A DNA stretch of 64,000 nucleotides, taken from contig NZ_BMMH01000022.1 in assembly GCF_014645735.1 (NCBI RefSeq), positions 1 to 64,000 of the forward strand, in the 5' to 3' direction. Each line of letters begins with the position of its first letter. Within the stretch, counting starts at the first letter, position 1. The notes below the pieces were generated by a model. The model was not told the origin of the DNA. It saw only the letters and a list, made by a program, of their open reading frames with translations, and ran no database searches. Origin of the DNA: Nocardia jinanensis. GTDB lineage: Bacteria; Actinomycetota; Actinomycetes; Mycobacteriales; Mycobacteriaceae. A program made the translations under genes and the position numbers. Below are positions 16,860-25,079 of the stretch, piece by piece.

Positions 16860-18371
16860 GTGTCAGCGCCATTGGAAGCGGTCAAACAGACCATGCATAC
16901 GCGCTGGCCCCTATACCTGACCTCGATGTTGCTCGCGAACGCGTTCGGAGCCGTGCTGGTGTGGGCGTTCATCCAATACGGGTTACCGGTCCCCGAGGGT
17001 GAGGAACCGGGCACCCGGCAGGTCGGCCTGCTGGTCCCGGCTATCGTTTTCCTCACCGGCGGCGTGCTCAGTGTGGCCGCCTCGGCCCTGATGCTGCGGC
17101 CGGTGATGCGCTGGCAGGTGCGCGGTGGACCACCCAGTCGCCAGGAGCAGATGGCAGCCCTGCACGCGCCGCTGCGGCAGGCGATTGTGCATCTCGCTCT
17201 GTGGGTCCTCGGTGGCGGCGTCCTCGGCGCGGCGATCATCTCCGAGACCCCCGCGCTGGCCGGCGCCGTGATCATCACCGAATGTATGGCGGCGACCATT
17301 GTGTTCGGGTTCACCTACATGCTCGGCGAACGGATTCTGCGCCCGGTGGCCGCCGAGGCCCTCACCGCGGGCCGTTTCGACCACACCCTCACTCCCGGCG
17401 TCGGCACCCGGATGGCGATGACCTGGGGGATGGGCACCTTCGCCCCCACCATCGCGATCGTGCTGCTGTGCGTCACCCAGATCTCGTCGGATGTGAAGTT
17501 CTCGGCGCAGTCCCTGGCCGTCTCGATCCTGCTGCTCTGCGGTGTGGTGATCATGCAGGCGCTGGCACTGTCGATGCTGACAGCGTCCAGCATCTCCGAC
17601 CCCGTCCGCCAGCTCAGCCAGGCCATCGACCAGGTGCAGAACGGTGCGCGCGATGTGCAGGTCGAGGTTTTCGACGGTAGTGAGATCGGTCTGCTGCAGG
17701 TCGGTTTCAACCGGATGATGGAGGAGGCGGCGAGCCGGCAGCGGCTGCAGGAACTGTTCGGCCAGCATGTGGGCGCCGAGGTGGCTCAGCGTGCCCTCGA
17801 CTACGGTACCGAATTGGGCGGGGAGACCCGATTTGTGGCAGTCCTGTTCGTGGATATGGTCGGTTCCACCGCGACGGCCGCCGAACATCCACCCACCGAG
17901 GTGGTCAGCCTGCTCAACGAATTCTTCCGGGTCGTGGTCGATGTGATCGACCGTCATCACGGATTCGTGAACAAATTCGTCGGTGATGCCGCCCTCGCGA
18001 TTTTCGGCGCGCCGCTGGACCGGCCGGACGCGCCTACTGCCGCGCTGGCCGCCGCGCGCGATCTGCGCGAAGCCCTGCGCACCGTATCCGGACTGGATAT
18101 CGGTATCGGGGTTTCCGCCGGTTTGGCGGTCGCGGGGAATATCGGGGCCGCGAACCGCTTCGAATACACCGTGATCGGCGACCCGGTGAACGAGGCCTCA
18201 CGACTCACCGAACTCGCCAAGGATCATCCGGGCCGGGTGCTGGCGTCCGGTTCGGCACTGTATTTCGCCGAGGACGGCGAACAGCGGCGCTGGACGGCGG
18301 GCGAGGAAGTGCAGCTGCGCGGTCGGCGGCGCAAGACACGGCTGTCCTGGCCGAGCGAAACCGTGCAGTAG
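16860..18371 (+). CDS. Membrane adenylate cyclase (6 TM - HAMP - class III catalytic domain)
   Basis: Makes cAMP from ATP at the inner membrane; related to the mycobacterial Rv1318c/Rv3645 group. About 503 aa. Six hydrophobic segments span residues about 20-250 (for example LYLTSMLLANAFGAVLVWAFI and VSILLLCGVVIMQALALSML). A HAMP linker follows (SSISDPVRQLSQAIDQVQ). The catalytic domain has both metal aspartates (LFVDMVGST; KFVGDAALAIFG), the substrate lysine (NKFVGD), the second substrate residue Asp (VIGDPVNEASR) and the transition-state Asn and Arg in that motif. All key residues are present, so activity is expected. Confidence 0.92.
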   Translation: MSAPLEAVKQTMHTRWPLYLTSMLLANAFGAVLVWAFIQYGLPVPEGEEPGTRQVGLLVPAIVFLTGGVLSVAASALMLRPVMRWQVRGGPPSRQEQMAALHAPLRQAIVHLALWVLGGGVLGAAIISETPALAGAVIITECMAATIVFGFTYMLGERILRPVAAEALTAGRFDHTLTPGVGTRMAMTWGMGTFAPTIAIVLLCVTQISSDVKFSAQSLAVSILLLCGVVIMQALALSMLTASSISDPVRQLSQAIDQVQNGARDVQVEVFDGSEIGLLQVGFNRMMEEAASRQRLQELFGQHVGAEVAQRALDYGTELGGETRFVAVLFVDMVGSTATAAEHPPTEVVSLLNEFFRVVVDVIDRHHGFVNKFVGDAALAIFGAPLDRPDAPTAALAAARDLREALRTVSGLDIGIGVSAGLAVAGNIGAANRFEYTVIGDPVNEASRLTELAKDHPGRVLASGSALYFAEDGEQRRWTAGEEVQLRGRRRKTRLSWPSETVQ

Positions 18372-18425
18372 ACCCGCTCGCCGCGGTATCGGAGCAGGCA
18401 GCGGACTCCGCCGAGGGGTGTCCAT

Positions 18426-18431
18426 TAGGCT
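18426..18431 (+). promoter_or_regulatory. -10 hexamer TAGGCT of the LPG-synthase-like gene
   Basis: TAGGCT lies 6 nt upstream of GTG 18438; no Shine-Dalgarno is present. Confidence 0.45.
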
Positions 18432-18437
18432 GGGCCC

Positions 18438-19541
18438 GTGACGGCCAACGGTGATGCAGCGGGTACCGCTGCTGTGCCTCCGGCCGGGAAACCGGATCCC
18501 ACCGAGAACCGGCGCCGGATATTCCGCTGGCTCAAATGGCTGGCCGTTTCGATCGTACTTCTCCTGTTGATCGGCGAGGCTTTCTATCTGTGGCCACGAT
18601 TACACGAATCGTGGCAAAAGCTCACCGAAATCCATTGGGGCTGGGTCGCGCTGTGTATCGCCGCGCAAATGCTGTCCATGACCGGTTTCGGCCATGTCCA
18701 GAGACAGCTCCTGCGCGCCGGTGGCGTCGAGGTGAGCCAGCACAGGTCGGTCGCGGTCGTCTACGGCGCCACCGCCATGTCGGTGACCCTGCCCGCCGGT
18801 CAGGTGTTCTCCACAGCCTTCACCTACCGGCAGACCCGGCGCTGGGGTGCGAGTCCGGTGGTCGCCTCCTGGCAACTGGTGTTCTCCGGTGTCGTCTCCG
18901 CGGCGGGCCTGGCCCTGATCGGGGTGCTCGGCACCGTGCTGGCGGGTGGCCGGGTGGGGCCGGTCAACCTGATCGTTTCGGCGGCCGCGGTGGTGGCACT
19001 GATCTGGGCGGGGAACTACGCCTCCCGGCATCCGGGCACCCTCGAAGGGGTCCTGCGCCGGGCCCTGGTACTGGTCAACCGGGTGCGCAAACGTCCACGG
19101 GACATCGGCATCGACAAGATCCGGGAAATGCTCGACCAGGTCGAATCGGTGCGGCTGGGCACCCGGGACGGCGCGTGGGTCACCGGGTGGGCGGTCGTCC
19201 ACCGGCTGGCCGATATCGCCTGTCTGGGCGCCGCCTGTTACGCCATCGGTGGCGATCCGCGCTGGGCGGGATTGCTGATCGCCTTCGCGGCGGGCAAGGC
19301 CGTCGGCTCTATCCCCTTCGCGCCGGGCGGGATCGTCTATGTGGACGCGACCCTGATCTACGGCCTCACCGCGGCCGCCGGATTGCCGGCGGCGCAGGCC
19401 GTCGCGGCCGCGTTCGTGTACCGGCTGGTGAGTTTCGTGCTGATCGCGATCATCGGCTGGATCGTCTTCGCGTTCGTGTTCCGCACCCGCAATGCCGAGG
19501 ACGACGAGTACGAGAAGGAGTTCTCCCGGCGCAATACCTGA
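18438..19541 (+). CDS. LPG-synthase TM-region (UPF0104) membrane protein
   Basis: 367-aa polytopic membrane protein resembling the flippase-like region of lysylphosphatidylglycerol synthase, without the soluble transferase domain. TM segments include WLAVSIVLLLLIGEAFYL, WGWVALCIAAQMLSMTGFG, VFSGVVSAAGLALIGVLG and LVSFVLIAIIGWIVFAFVF. The motifs MSVTLPAGQVFSTAFTYRQ and AFAAGKAVGSIPFAPGGIVYVDA match the family pattern (PGGxG-type loop). The lipid substrate is unknown. GTG 18438 is preceded by TAGGCT. The cytosolic tail is acidic (EDDEYEKEF). Confidence 0.82.
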   Translation: MTANGDAAGTAAVPPAGKPDPTENRRRIFRWLKWLAVSIVLLLLIGEAFYLWPRLHESWQKLTEIHWGWVALCIAAQMLSMTGFGHVQRQLLRAGGVEVSQHRSVAVVYGATAMSVTLPAGQVFSTAFTYRQTRRWGASPVVASWQLVFSGVVSAAGLALIGVLGTVLAGGRVGPVNLIVSAAAVVALIWAGNYASRHPGTLEGVLRRALVLVNRVRKRPRDIGIDKIREMLDQVESVRLGTRDGAWVTGWAVVHRLADIACLGAACYAIGGDPRWAGLLIAFAAGKAVGSIPFAPGGIVYVDATLIYGLTAAAGLPAAQAVAAAFVYRLVSFVLIAIIGWIVFAFVFRTRNAEDDEYEKEFSRRNT

Positions 19542-19607
19542 GCCGGCCGGGCGCCCTCCAGATACAGGTGGCAGGGCACGCGGAGGACACCATGCGCGCA
19601 GGCCGGA

Positions 19608-19739
19608 CGTACCTCCGCCAACCGCTGCGGCCGTACGCGGACTGCCGATGGGCATCGCCCGACTGCGCCGATCAGGCGTACCTCCGCCTCCGCCGCGGCC
19701 GTACGCGGACTGCGGAGCGGCTTCGCCGACTGCGCCCAC
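19608..19739. repeat. Two imperfect 69-bp tandem repeats
   Basis: The units begin with CGTACCTCCGCC at 19608 and 19677 and share CGGCCGTACGCGGACTGC and GACTGCGCC. They fill the non-coding gap between the LPG-like gene and the DUF3054 gene and end at the promoter of the latter. No mobile-element feature is seen. Confidence 0.65.
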
Positions 19740-19745
19740 TAAGCT
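19740..19745 (+). promoter_or_regulatory. -10 hexamer TAAGCT of the DUF3054 gene
   Basis: TAAGCT is 7 nt upstream of GTG 19753, directly after the tandem repeats. No Shine-Dalgarno is seen. Confidence 0.45.
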
Positions 19746-19752
19746 CCTCGGC

Positions 19753-20121
19753 GTGAAGTGGTTCGTAGCGATCGCCGTCGATATCGTGCTGGTGGTGGTG
19801 TTCTGCGCCATCGGGCGGCGCAGTCACGACGAGGCCGTACTCACCGGTCTGCTGCACACGGTCTGGCCGTTCGCGGCGGGGCTGGCCGTGGGCTGGGTCG
19901 TCGCGGTGGCGATCGCCCGCCGCGCGGCCGGTGCCGAACCGTTCGACGGTTCCCGCTTCTGGCCCACCGGTGTGGTGATCTGGTTGTGCACCCTGGTATT
20001 CGGCATGCTGCTGCGGGTGGTGGCGGGTCAGGGCACCGCGTTCAGTTTCATCGTGGTGGCCACCTCGGTACTGGCGCTGTTCCTGCTCGGCTGGCGAGGG
20101 GTCGTCCGGGCGATCAGGTGA
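19753..20121 (+). CDS. DUF3054 small membrane protein
   Basis: About 122 aa with four hydrophobic segments: WFVAIAVDIVLVVVFCAIG, TVWPFAAGLAVGWVVAVAIA, GVVIWLCTLVFGMLLRVVAG and FIVVATSVLALFLLGWRGV. The motif GRRSHDE after TM1 is typical of DUF3054. The function is unknown. The frame is open upstream to 19492, but that part encodes the low-complexity repeat region, so GTG 19753 after TAAGCT is preferred. It converges with the PBP-like gene. Confidence 0.8.
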   Translation: MKWFVAIAVDIVLVVVFCAIGRRSHDEAVLTGLLHTVWPFAAGLAVGWVVAVAIARRAAGAEPFDGSRFWPTGVVIWLCTLVFGMLLRVVAGQGTAFSFIVVATSVLALFLLGWRGVVRAIR

Positions 20122-20142
20122 TCACCGGGACCCGCCCGCTGC

Positions 20143-21816
20143 TCATTCGTCCGGTTTGGCGAGCGCCTGCAGCATCCGTTCGCCCATCCGGACGACCATA
20201 TCGCCGCTGTCGACATCGGCGATATGGATCGCGAACGTCAGATCACCCATACTCGCGATCAACCAGCCGTCGTCACCGGCTTTCGCCGAGAACCCGTTGA
20301 CGTCACGGAATCCGCGCAGTCGCGCCATCTGCGGTGCGTTCATCCCCTCGCGCAGCGCCGCGCGCAGGGCGGCGTCGACCGGGCCCGGCAGCGGCCCCAT
20401 CGGCGCGTCGGTCTCGCCGGGACGGCCTCGTTCGAGCATCGGCGGGCGAACCGTGCCGTTGGTGATGGCCGCGGCCGCGATCGCCATTCCGAAGGGGCTG
20501 ACCAGCAGCGCGTCCGAACCACCACCCTGGCGCACCGGTTCGGCGCCACCCGCGCCGGCCGGACGGCCGGTCACTTCCTCCAGCCCGGGAACCCGGAAGT
20601 CCACCCCGACTCCGAGCATGGCGGCCGCCTCGATGACTTCTTGATCGGTGACATCCCCGGGCGCCTTGCCCTTGGCCGCTCCGGCCGCTTTCCGGAACAG
20701 GTCGATGGTGCCGCCCGCCGGATACAGCCCGGTGAACGCGACCGCCCCCTGGGCACTGGAGTAGTTGTTCTGCGCCGCGGCGACGACGGCGCCGGTGGAG
20801 GGCTGGGTGACGACGATGGAGGCGGGCGAACCGACGCTGACCACCGCGTCCTCGGCCGCGCGCTGCAATCGCTGGTCCATGGTCCCTGCGATATCGGGAC
20901 CGGCCGGACCCTGGTTGCCGGCCAGCTGTTTGACGAATCGCCCGTTCTCGAACAGCTGCACACCCCAACCGGAGTGCCGGTCCTGGCTTTCCTCCCAGAC
21001 TTTCTTCATGGCGTCGAGCATCGGCGAGAAGATCCGGCGATCGGAGACGATGAGCCGCGGCTCCTGTTTCATCACCACACCCGGGATCGGCGCCATTCGC
21101 GGTTCCAGAATCGCGAAATCACCTTCCCGCAGGCTGACCGCCGTGATCGGCTTTCCGCCGGCCGCGGCCAGATCCTCGCGCAGCGAGGCGCCGGTGATCA
21201 GTGGCGCGACCGGTTCGATGGCACGGGCCAGCGCGTCGGTGGAGGTCACCTGATCGGGCATCCGGGTGGGATCGAGTTCGACGACGTTGATGATCTGCTG
21301 GGTCATCAACGGCTTACCGACGTTGTCGACGACTTTCGGCGCCGGGTCGGGCGTGGTGCGCACCAGCTGGACGGTGCGGTTCTGACGGAGCTCGGGCATG
21401 ACCACGGCCGGGTCCCAGGAGATCCGCCAGCCGTTGGCGAGTTTGCGGACGGTACCCTCCAGACCGTACGTCCAGTTCTTCTGCTCGCCGAAGCTCCATT
21501 TCACGTCGAGGTTGAAGATCCCGGATTCGGCATCGAGTCCGATGAATTGCGCCTTCTCGTAGTCGACGGTGCCCGATTCGAGACCTTCGAACATTTGCTG
21601 AAGAGTTGCCGAGGCCGCCGACGGGTACGAGGTCAACTCGGCCGCACCGGCGTAGTCGTGTTCGTCGAGTCGTTGGGTGAATCGGTCGACGACCGCTTCG
21701 GGCCCGGCCGCCTCGGTTCCGGTCCCGCACGATCCCATCGCAATTGCCAGAGCCGCCACCCCCATAAGGGCCACTGCGCCCCGGAAGCGAAAGCGGCGCG
21801 ATCCCCTCACGTCCAT
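20143..21816 (-). CDS. Penicillin-binding-protein-like lipoprotein lacking transpeptidase motifs
   Basis: About 557 aa, built like the class B PBP lipoprotein Rv2864c: a lipobox-like AIAMGSC near residue 30, an NTF2-like MecA_N domain (VVDRFTQRLDEHDYAGAAELT to NGWRISWDP), a dimerisation region, then a transpeptidase-fold domain. The catalytic motifs are lost. Where PBPs have PPGSTFK there is YPAGGTID (no Ser, no Lys), no SxN is evident, and the KTG site reads KAG. It is therefore probably a pseudoenzyme with a structural or regulatory role in the periplasm. Start ATG 21816 or GTG 21825. Confidence 0.8.
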   Translation of the reverse strand: MDVRGSRRFRFRGAVALMGVAALAIAMGSCGTGTEAAGPEAVVDRFTQRLDEHDYAGAAELTSYPSAASATLQQMFEGLESGTVDYEKAQFIGLDAESGIFNLDVKWSFGEQKNWTYGLEGTVRKLANGWRISWDPAVVMPELRQNRTVQLVRTTPDPAPKVVDNVGKPLMTQQIINVVELDPTRMPDQVTSTDALARAIEPVAPLITGASLREDLAAAGGKPITAVSLREGDFAILEPRMAPIPGVVMKQEPRLIVSDRRIFSPMLDAMKKVWEESQDRHSGWGVQLFENGRFVKQLAGNQGPAGPDIAGTMDQRLQRAAEDAVVSVGSPASIVVTQPSTGAVVAAAQNNYSSAQGAVAFTGLYPAGGTIDLFRKAAGAAKGKAPGDVTDQEVIEAAAMLGVGVDFRVPGLEEVTGRPAGAGGAEPVRQGGGSDALLVSPFGMAIAAAAITNGTVRPPMLERGRPGETDAPMGPLPGPVDAALRAALREGMNAPQMARLRGFRDVNGFSAKAGDDGWLIASMGDLTFAIHIADVDSGDMVVRMGERMLQALAKPDE

Positions 21817-22113
21817 GTCGCCCACTCTTCACTCTTGTCACTCCAGTAACAAGACCACCGTACCTGAAAAATGCCTGCTTGCGAGTGATCGCAAACCCGA
21901 AATCGTACCCGGACCCACTGTGTGTAGCTGTGGCCGAGCCCAACTCGCCGCACAGCGGACCATGATCAATTATCGGGGCGCCCGAGAACACCCGGCGACG
22001 CTACGCTACCGATCGATCAGAAGCGGTGCGCCGTTACCCCGCAAGTCCGCATTCATCGGAGAGATACCCGCTCACGGTAGCTCAGAATCATCCGCTCGCG
22101 AGTGAGGTGTCGG

Positions 22114-22119
22114 TAGGGT
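22114..22119 (+). promoter_or_regulatory. -10 hexamer TAGGGT of aroQ
   Basis: TAGGGT lies 7 nt before ATG 22127 with no ribosome-binding site, fitting leaderless expression. It is in the 310-bp divergent gap between the PBP-like gene and aroQ, where I see no gene. Confidence 0.45.
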
Positions 22120-22126
22120 TGCTGTC

Positions 22127-22591
22127 ATGTCCGACGGCACCCTCCCGCAAACCTCGAGCAGCCCGATTCTGGTCCTCAACGGCCCGAATCTGAATATGCT
22201 CGGCACCCGGCAACCCGAGGTGTACGGGTCGGAAACCCTCGCCGATGTAATCGAATTGTGTCGTCGCGCCGCGGCGGCGCACGGCCGGGAGATCTCCCAT
22301 TTCCAGTCGAATTCCGAGGGTGATCTCATCGACCGGATCCATGGGGCGCACGGCACGGTCTCGGCGATCGTGATAAATCCCGGCGGGCTGACCCACACCT
22401 CGGTCGCGCTGCGCGACGCACTGGTCATTCCGGAGGTGCCGATCGTCGAGGTGCACATCAGCAATGTGCACGCACGTGAGGATTTCCGCCGGCATTCGTA
22501 TATCTCGCCCATCGCCGACGCGGTGGTCGCCGGGATGGGCATCCAGGGCTACGCGGCGGCGATCGAATTCCTGCTCACCCGCCGGGTGTGA
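22127..22591 (+). CDS. aroQ: 3-dehydroquinate dehydratase, type II
   Basis: Third step of the shikimate pathway, 3-dehydroquinate to 3-dehydroshikimate, cytosolic dodecamer. The 154-aa protein shows the type II signatures: VLNGPNLNMLGTRQPEVYG with the active-site Tyr and Arg loop, SNSEGDLIDRIH, INPGGLTHTSVALRDAL and VEVHISNVHAREDFRRHSYIS with the catalytic His. The usual Ala/Tyr before THTS is Gly-Leu here, a small deviation. It stands apart from other aro genes and ends at a hairpin. Confidence 0.95.
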   Translation: MSDGTLPQTSSSPILVLNGPNLNMLGTRQPEVYGSETLADVIELCRRAAAAHGREISHFQSNSEGDLIDRIHGAHGTVSAIVINPGGLTHTSVALRDALVIPEVPIVEVHISNVHAREDFRRHSYISPIADAVVAGMGIQGYAAAIEFLLTRRV

Positions 22592-22613
22592 CCGGCCCCG
22601 CTCACGGGGCCGG
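22592..22613. terminator. Bidirectional hairpin between aroQ and the Ddn-like gene
   Basis: CCGGCCCCG and CGGGGCCGG pair around a 4-nt loop immediately after the aroQ stop, 4 bp from the stop of the convergent gene. It probably terminates both. Confidence 0.7.
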
Positions 22614-22616
22614 CAC

Positions 22617-23075
22617 TCAACTCGCGCTCTCGATCCGGAAAACCGGGAAGCCGGGGGCGATTCCGGCGAGTTCGGCGTCGGTGGAGTCCTTGGTGATGCC
22701 CTCGAAGAACCGGCCGACCTCCCAGCCCCAGCGCTCGAGGTAGAGCCGCAGCAGCGGGACCTTGTCCGCGTCGTCGACCTCGACCGCGCCGAAGACCTCG
22801 GTCCGCCGGCCCAGCCGCAGCTCGCCGGTGCCGGCGACGCGTAGGTTGCGCACCCACTGGGTGTGGCCGCGCGGCGCGACGAGGTAGCGCTGCCCATCGG
22901 CGGCGGTCATCAGATTGACCATGGTGGTCCGCCACTCTCCGGATCTGCGGCCGCGTACCGCCAGCAACCGGGACCCGGCGATGCTGATACCGAGCTTGGG
23001 CAGCAGGTTGGCGATCCGGTTGAAGATCGCGTCGAAACCGGTCGGGCCGAGGTAGCGGGTCGTCGCGTCGGTCAT
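22617..23075 (-). CDS. Deazaflavin (F420)-dependent nitroreductase-family protein (Ddn-like)
   Basis: 152 aa. The Ddn/FDOR-B-type fold is suggested by RLLAVRGRRSGEWRTTMVNLM (the GRxSGxxRxT cofactor phosphate region), YLVAPRGHTQWVRNLRVAGTGEL and the C-terminal FPVFRIES. Such proteins use F420H2 to reduce quinones or other substrates at the membrane. ATG 23075 has AAGGAGA 5-6 nt upstream. Convergent with aroQ. Substrate unknown. Confidence 0.85.
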   Translation of the reverse strand: MTDATTRYLGPTGFDAIFNRIANLLPKLGISIAGSRLLAVRGRRSGEWRTTMVNLMTAADGQRYLVAPRGHTQWVRNLRVAGTGELRLGRRTEVFGAVEVDDADKVPLLRLYLERWGWEVGRFFEGITKDSTDAELAGIAPGFPVFRIESAS

Positions 23076-23341
23076 CTCGTTCTCCTTTGTGAGCGGTGCT
23101 CTCTGTTGTGAACAACAATCGCACCTTGACCCGAGGAAGTCAAGAGCAGTGCTCTCATTTCATTGAAACCACAGGTCAGGATGCGCCCGGCGTGTGCACA
23201 GAGCCGAAACGATCGGCTGCGATTTCCGCCGGCCCGCCGAACCGGCTACCGGCAGCCCGATTTTCTGAGACGGTGGTCGTGGACCCGGTCTCCCGCGGAT
23301 ATCGGGCGTGCGTGCTGAAACGAATGGCGGAGGAGAGTGGC

Positions 23342-24439
23342 GTGCGAGCCGCAGTTTTCCACGGAGCCGAACCCCGGCTGGTCATCGAGGAGATCCCGGT
23401 GCCGGTCCCCCGGCGGGGCGAGGTCCTGCTGAAGGTCACCGCCTGCGGGGTCTGCCATACCGACCTGCACGTCCTGCGATCCGAGGTGAAGTTCCCAGCG
23501 CCCGCCGTGCTCGGTCACGAGGTCTCCGGGGTTGTCGAACAACTCGGCGAGGGCGTGGACGATATCGCGATCGGCGACAACGTGGTGTGCAGTTTCATCA
23601 TGCCCTGCGGTGACTGCCGCCACTGTGTACGCGGCGCGGAGGACCTCTGCGAAAAGTTCTTCGCGCACAACCGGCTCAACGGCACCCTCTACGACGGCAC
23701 GAGCCGGCTCGCCCGGGCCGACGGCACCCCCCTGGCCATGTACTCGATGGGTGGGCTCGCCGAGTACTGCGTGGTACCTGCCTCCGATGTCTTCGAGGTG
23801 CCCGGCGACGTCGGTCTCGAAGCCGTATCCATCCTGGGTTGCAGTTCGTTCACCGCGCTCGGCGCGATACACACCGCCGAACTCGGTCTCGGCGACCGGA
23901 TCGCCGTGGTCGCGGCCGGTGGTGTGGGATCCTCGATCGTGCAGTTCGCGGCGGCGAGCGGGGTCGCCCAGATCATCGCGATCGATATCAGCGACGAAAA
24001 GCTCTCGGCGGTAGCGAAACTCGGCGCCACCCATACGATCAACTCGCGGGCCGAGGACGCCGCGGCCCGGGTCCGGGAACTCACCGACGGGCACGGAGTC
24101 GATGTGGCATTCGAGGCGCTGGGCAGCGCCGCGACCTTCGCGACCGCGCTGGACGTGCTCGACGACGGCGGCCGCGCCGTGGTGGTGGGGATCGCCCCGG
24201 CCGGCTCCACCGGCGCGATCGACCTGGCCCGCCTGGTCCGCCGCAAGCTGCAGATCCGCGGCTCATACGGCGCGAAGGCCCGCACCGATATGCCCGCGCT
24301 GCTCCGGATGGTCGCGGCGAACACGGTGCGTCCGCAGGAGGTCATCACTCGCCGCTACTCCCTGGACCGGGCCGACGAGGCCTACGGCGCGCTGGGCCGC
24401 GGCGAGATCGTGGGACGGGCGATCATCGAAATGGGTTGA
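23342..24439 (+). CDS. Zinc-dependent alcohol dehydrogenase (MDR superfamily)
   Basis: NAD(P)-dependent oxidoreductase of about 365 aa. Catalytic-zinc residues are seen in ACGVCHTDLH and LGHEVSG; the structural-zinc lobe is CGDCRHCVRGAEDLC with four Cys. The Rossmann motif is VVAAGGVGSSIVQFA followed by IAIDIS. The closing region RPQEVITRRYSLDRADEAYGALGRGEIVGRAII is typical. The frame extends to 23096, but GTG 23342 has GGAGGAGA at the right distance, and the upstream part looks non-coding; an ATG at 23324 is an alternative. Substrate unknown. Confidence 0.88.
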   Translation: MRAAVFHGAEPRLVIEEIPVPVPRRGEVLLKVTACGVCHTDLHVLRSEVKFPAPAVLGHEVSGVVEQLGEGVDDIAIGDNVVCSFIMPCGDCRHCVRGAEDLCEKFFAHNRLNGTLYDGTSRLARADGTPLAMYSMGGLAEYCVVPASDVFEVPGDVGLEAVSILGCSSFTALGAIHTAELGLGDRIAVVAAGGVGSSIVQFAAASGVAQIIAIDISDEKLSAVAKLGATHTINSRAEDAAARVRELTDGHGVDVAFEALGSAATFATALDVLDDGGRAVVVGIAPAGSTGAIDLARLVRRKLQIRGSYGAKARTDMPALLRMVAANTVRPQEVITRRYSLDRADEAYGALGRGEIVGRAIIEMG

Positions 24440-24501
24440 GACGCCGCGCGACCGACCGTCCGCGCCGCGCGGATCAATGCGAAAATTCACCGCCGACCGA
24501 G

Positions 24502-24507
24502 TAACGT
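24502..24507 (+). promoter_or_regulatory. -10 hexamer TAACGT of the GNAT gene
   Basis: TAACGT lies 6 nt before ATG 24514 with no ribosome-binding site. Confidence 0.45.
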
Positions 24508-24513
24508 CGAGCC

Positions 24514-24825
24514 ATGCCGACGGAGGTCCGCAACAACATCGCACTGGCACGCTTCGAGATCACGATCGACGGCGAGGTCGCGGGATATACCGAATATCAG
24601 GACACCGTCGGCGAGCGCGCGTTCGTGCACACCGAGGTCGATCCGCGCTTCGACGGTCAGGGCTACGCCCGGACCCTCGTCGAAGGCGCTCTGGATGCCA
24701 CCCACCGTGAGGGTCTGGGTGCGCTACCGATGTGCCGGGTGGTCCAGCATTTCATCGAGACCCGGCCGCAGTACCTGTCGATGGTGCCGCACTGGGCTCG
24801 CGACCGCCTCGGACTGCCGCAGTAG
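24514..24825 (+). CDS. GNAT-like N-acetyltransferase (short YjdJ/CG type)
   Basis: 103 aa, the compact Acetyltransf_CG type. It contains FEITIDGEVAGYTEYQ, VHTEVDPRFDGQGYARTLVEGALDATHREGL with the acetyl-CoA loop, and MCRVVQHFIETRPQYLSMVP. Acts on an unknown small substrate or protein in the cytosol. It ends at the first copy of a tandem repeat. Confidence 0.85.
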   Translation: MPTEVRNNIALARFEITIDGEVAGYTEYQDTVGERAFVHTEVDPRFDGQGYARTLVEGALDATHREGLGALPMCRVVQHFIETRPQYLSMVPHWARDRLGLPQ

Positions 24826-25053
24826 GCCGCGCAGCTACCACCTGTCCGAGGCGCGACAGTCCAGCGCCCCAGGAAACGAACCTCCCAACCAGAGACAACC
24901 CCACAGCAGGCCGCGCAGCCACCACCTGTCCGAGGCGCGACAGTCCAGCGCCCCAGGAAACGAACCTCCCCCAAAGACAACCCCACAGCAGGCCGCGCAG
25001 CCACTTGTCCGGGATGCGATTGTCCAGCGTCTCGGAAACAACCGAGCCACAGA
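24824..25053. repeat. Tandem repeat, two 82-84 bp copies plus a diverged third
   Basis: Copies begin with AGGCCGCGCAG at 24824, 24908 and 24990. The first two are nearly identical (shared CTGTCCGAGGCGCGACAG, AGCGCCCCAGGAAACGAACC, GACAACCCCACAG); the third is shorter and diverged. Each full copy has a small CTGTC...GACAG hairpin. It fills the gap between the convergent GNAT and acyltransferase genes and encodes nothing convincing. Confidence 0.85.
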
Positions 25054-25079
25054 GCACCCACGGGCCCGCGCACGCGCTC

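Noticed and set aside
24824..25053. Possible CRISPR array
   Set aside because: The units are 82-84 bp with near-identical content throughout, no unique spacers between short repeats, and no cas genes nearby. It is a plain tandem repeat.
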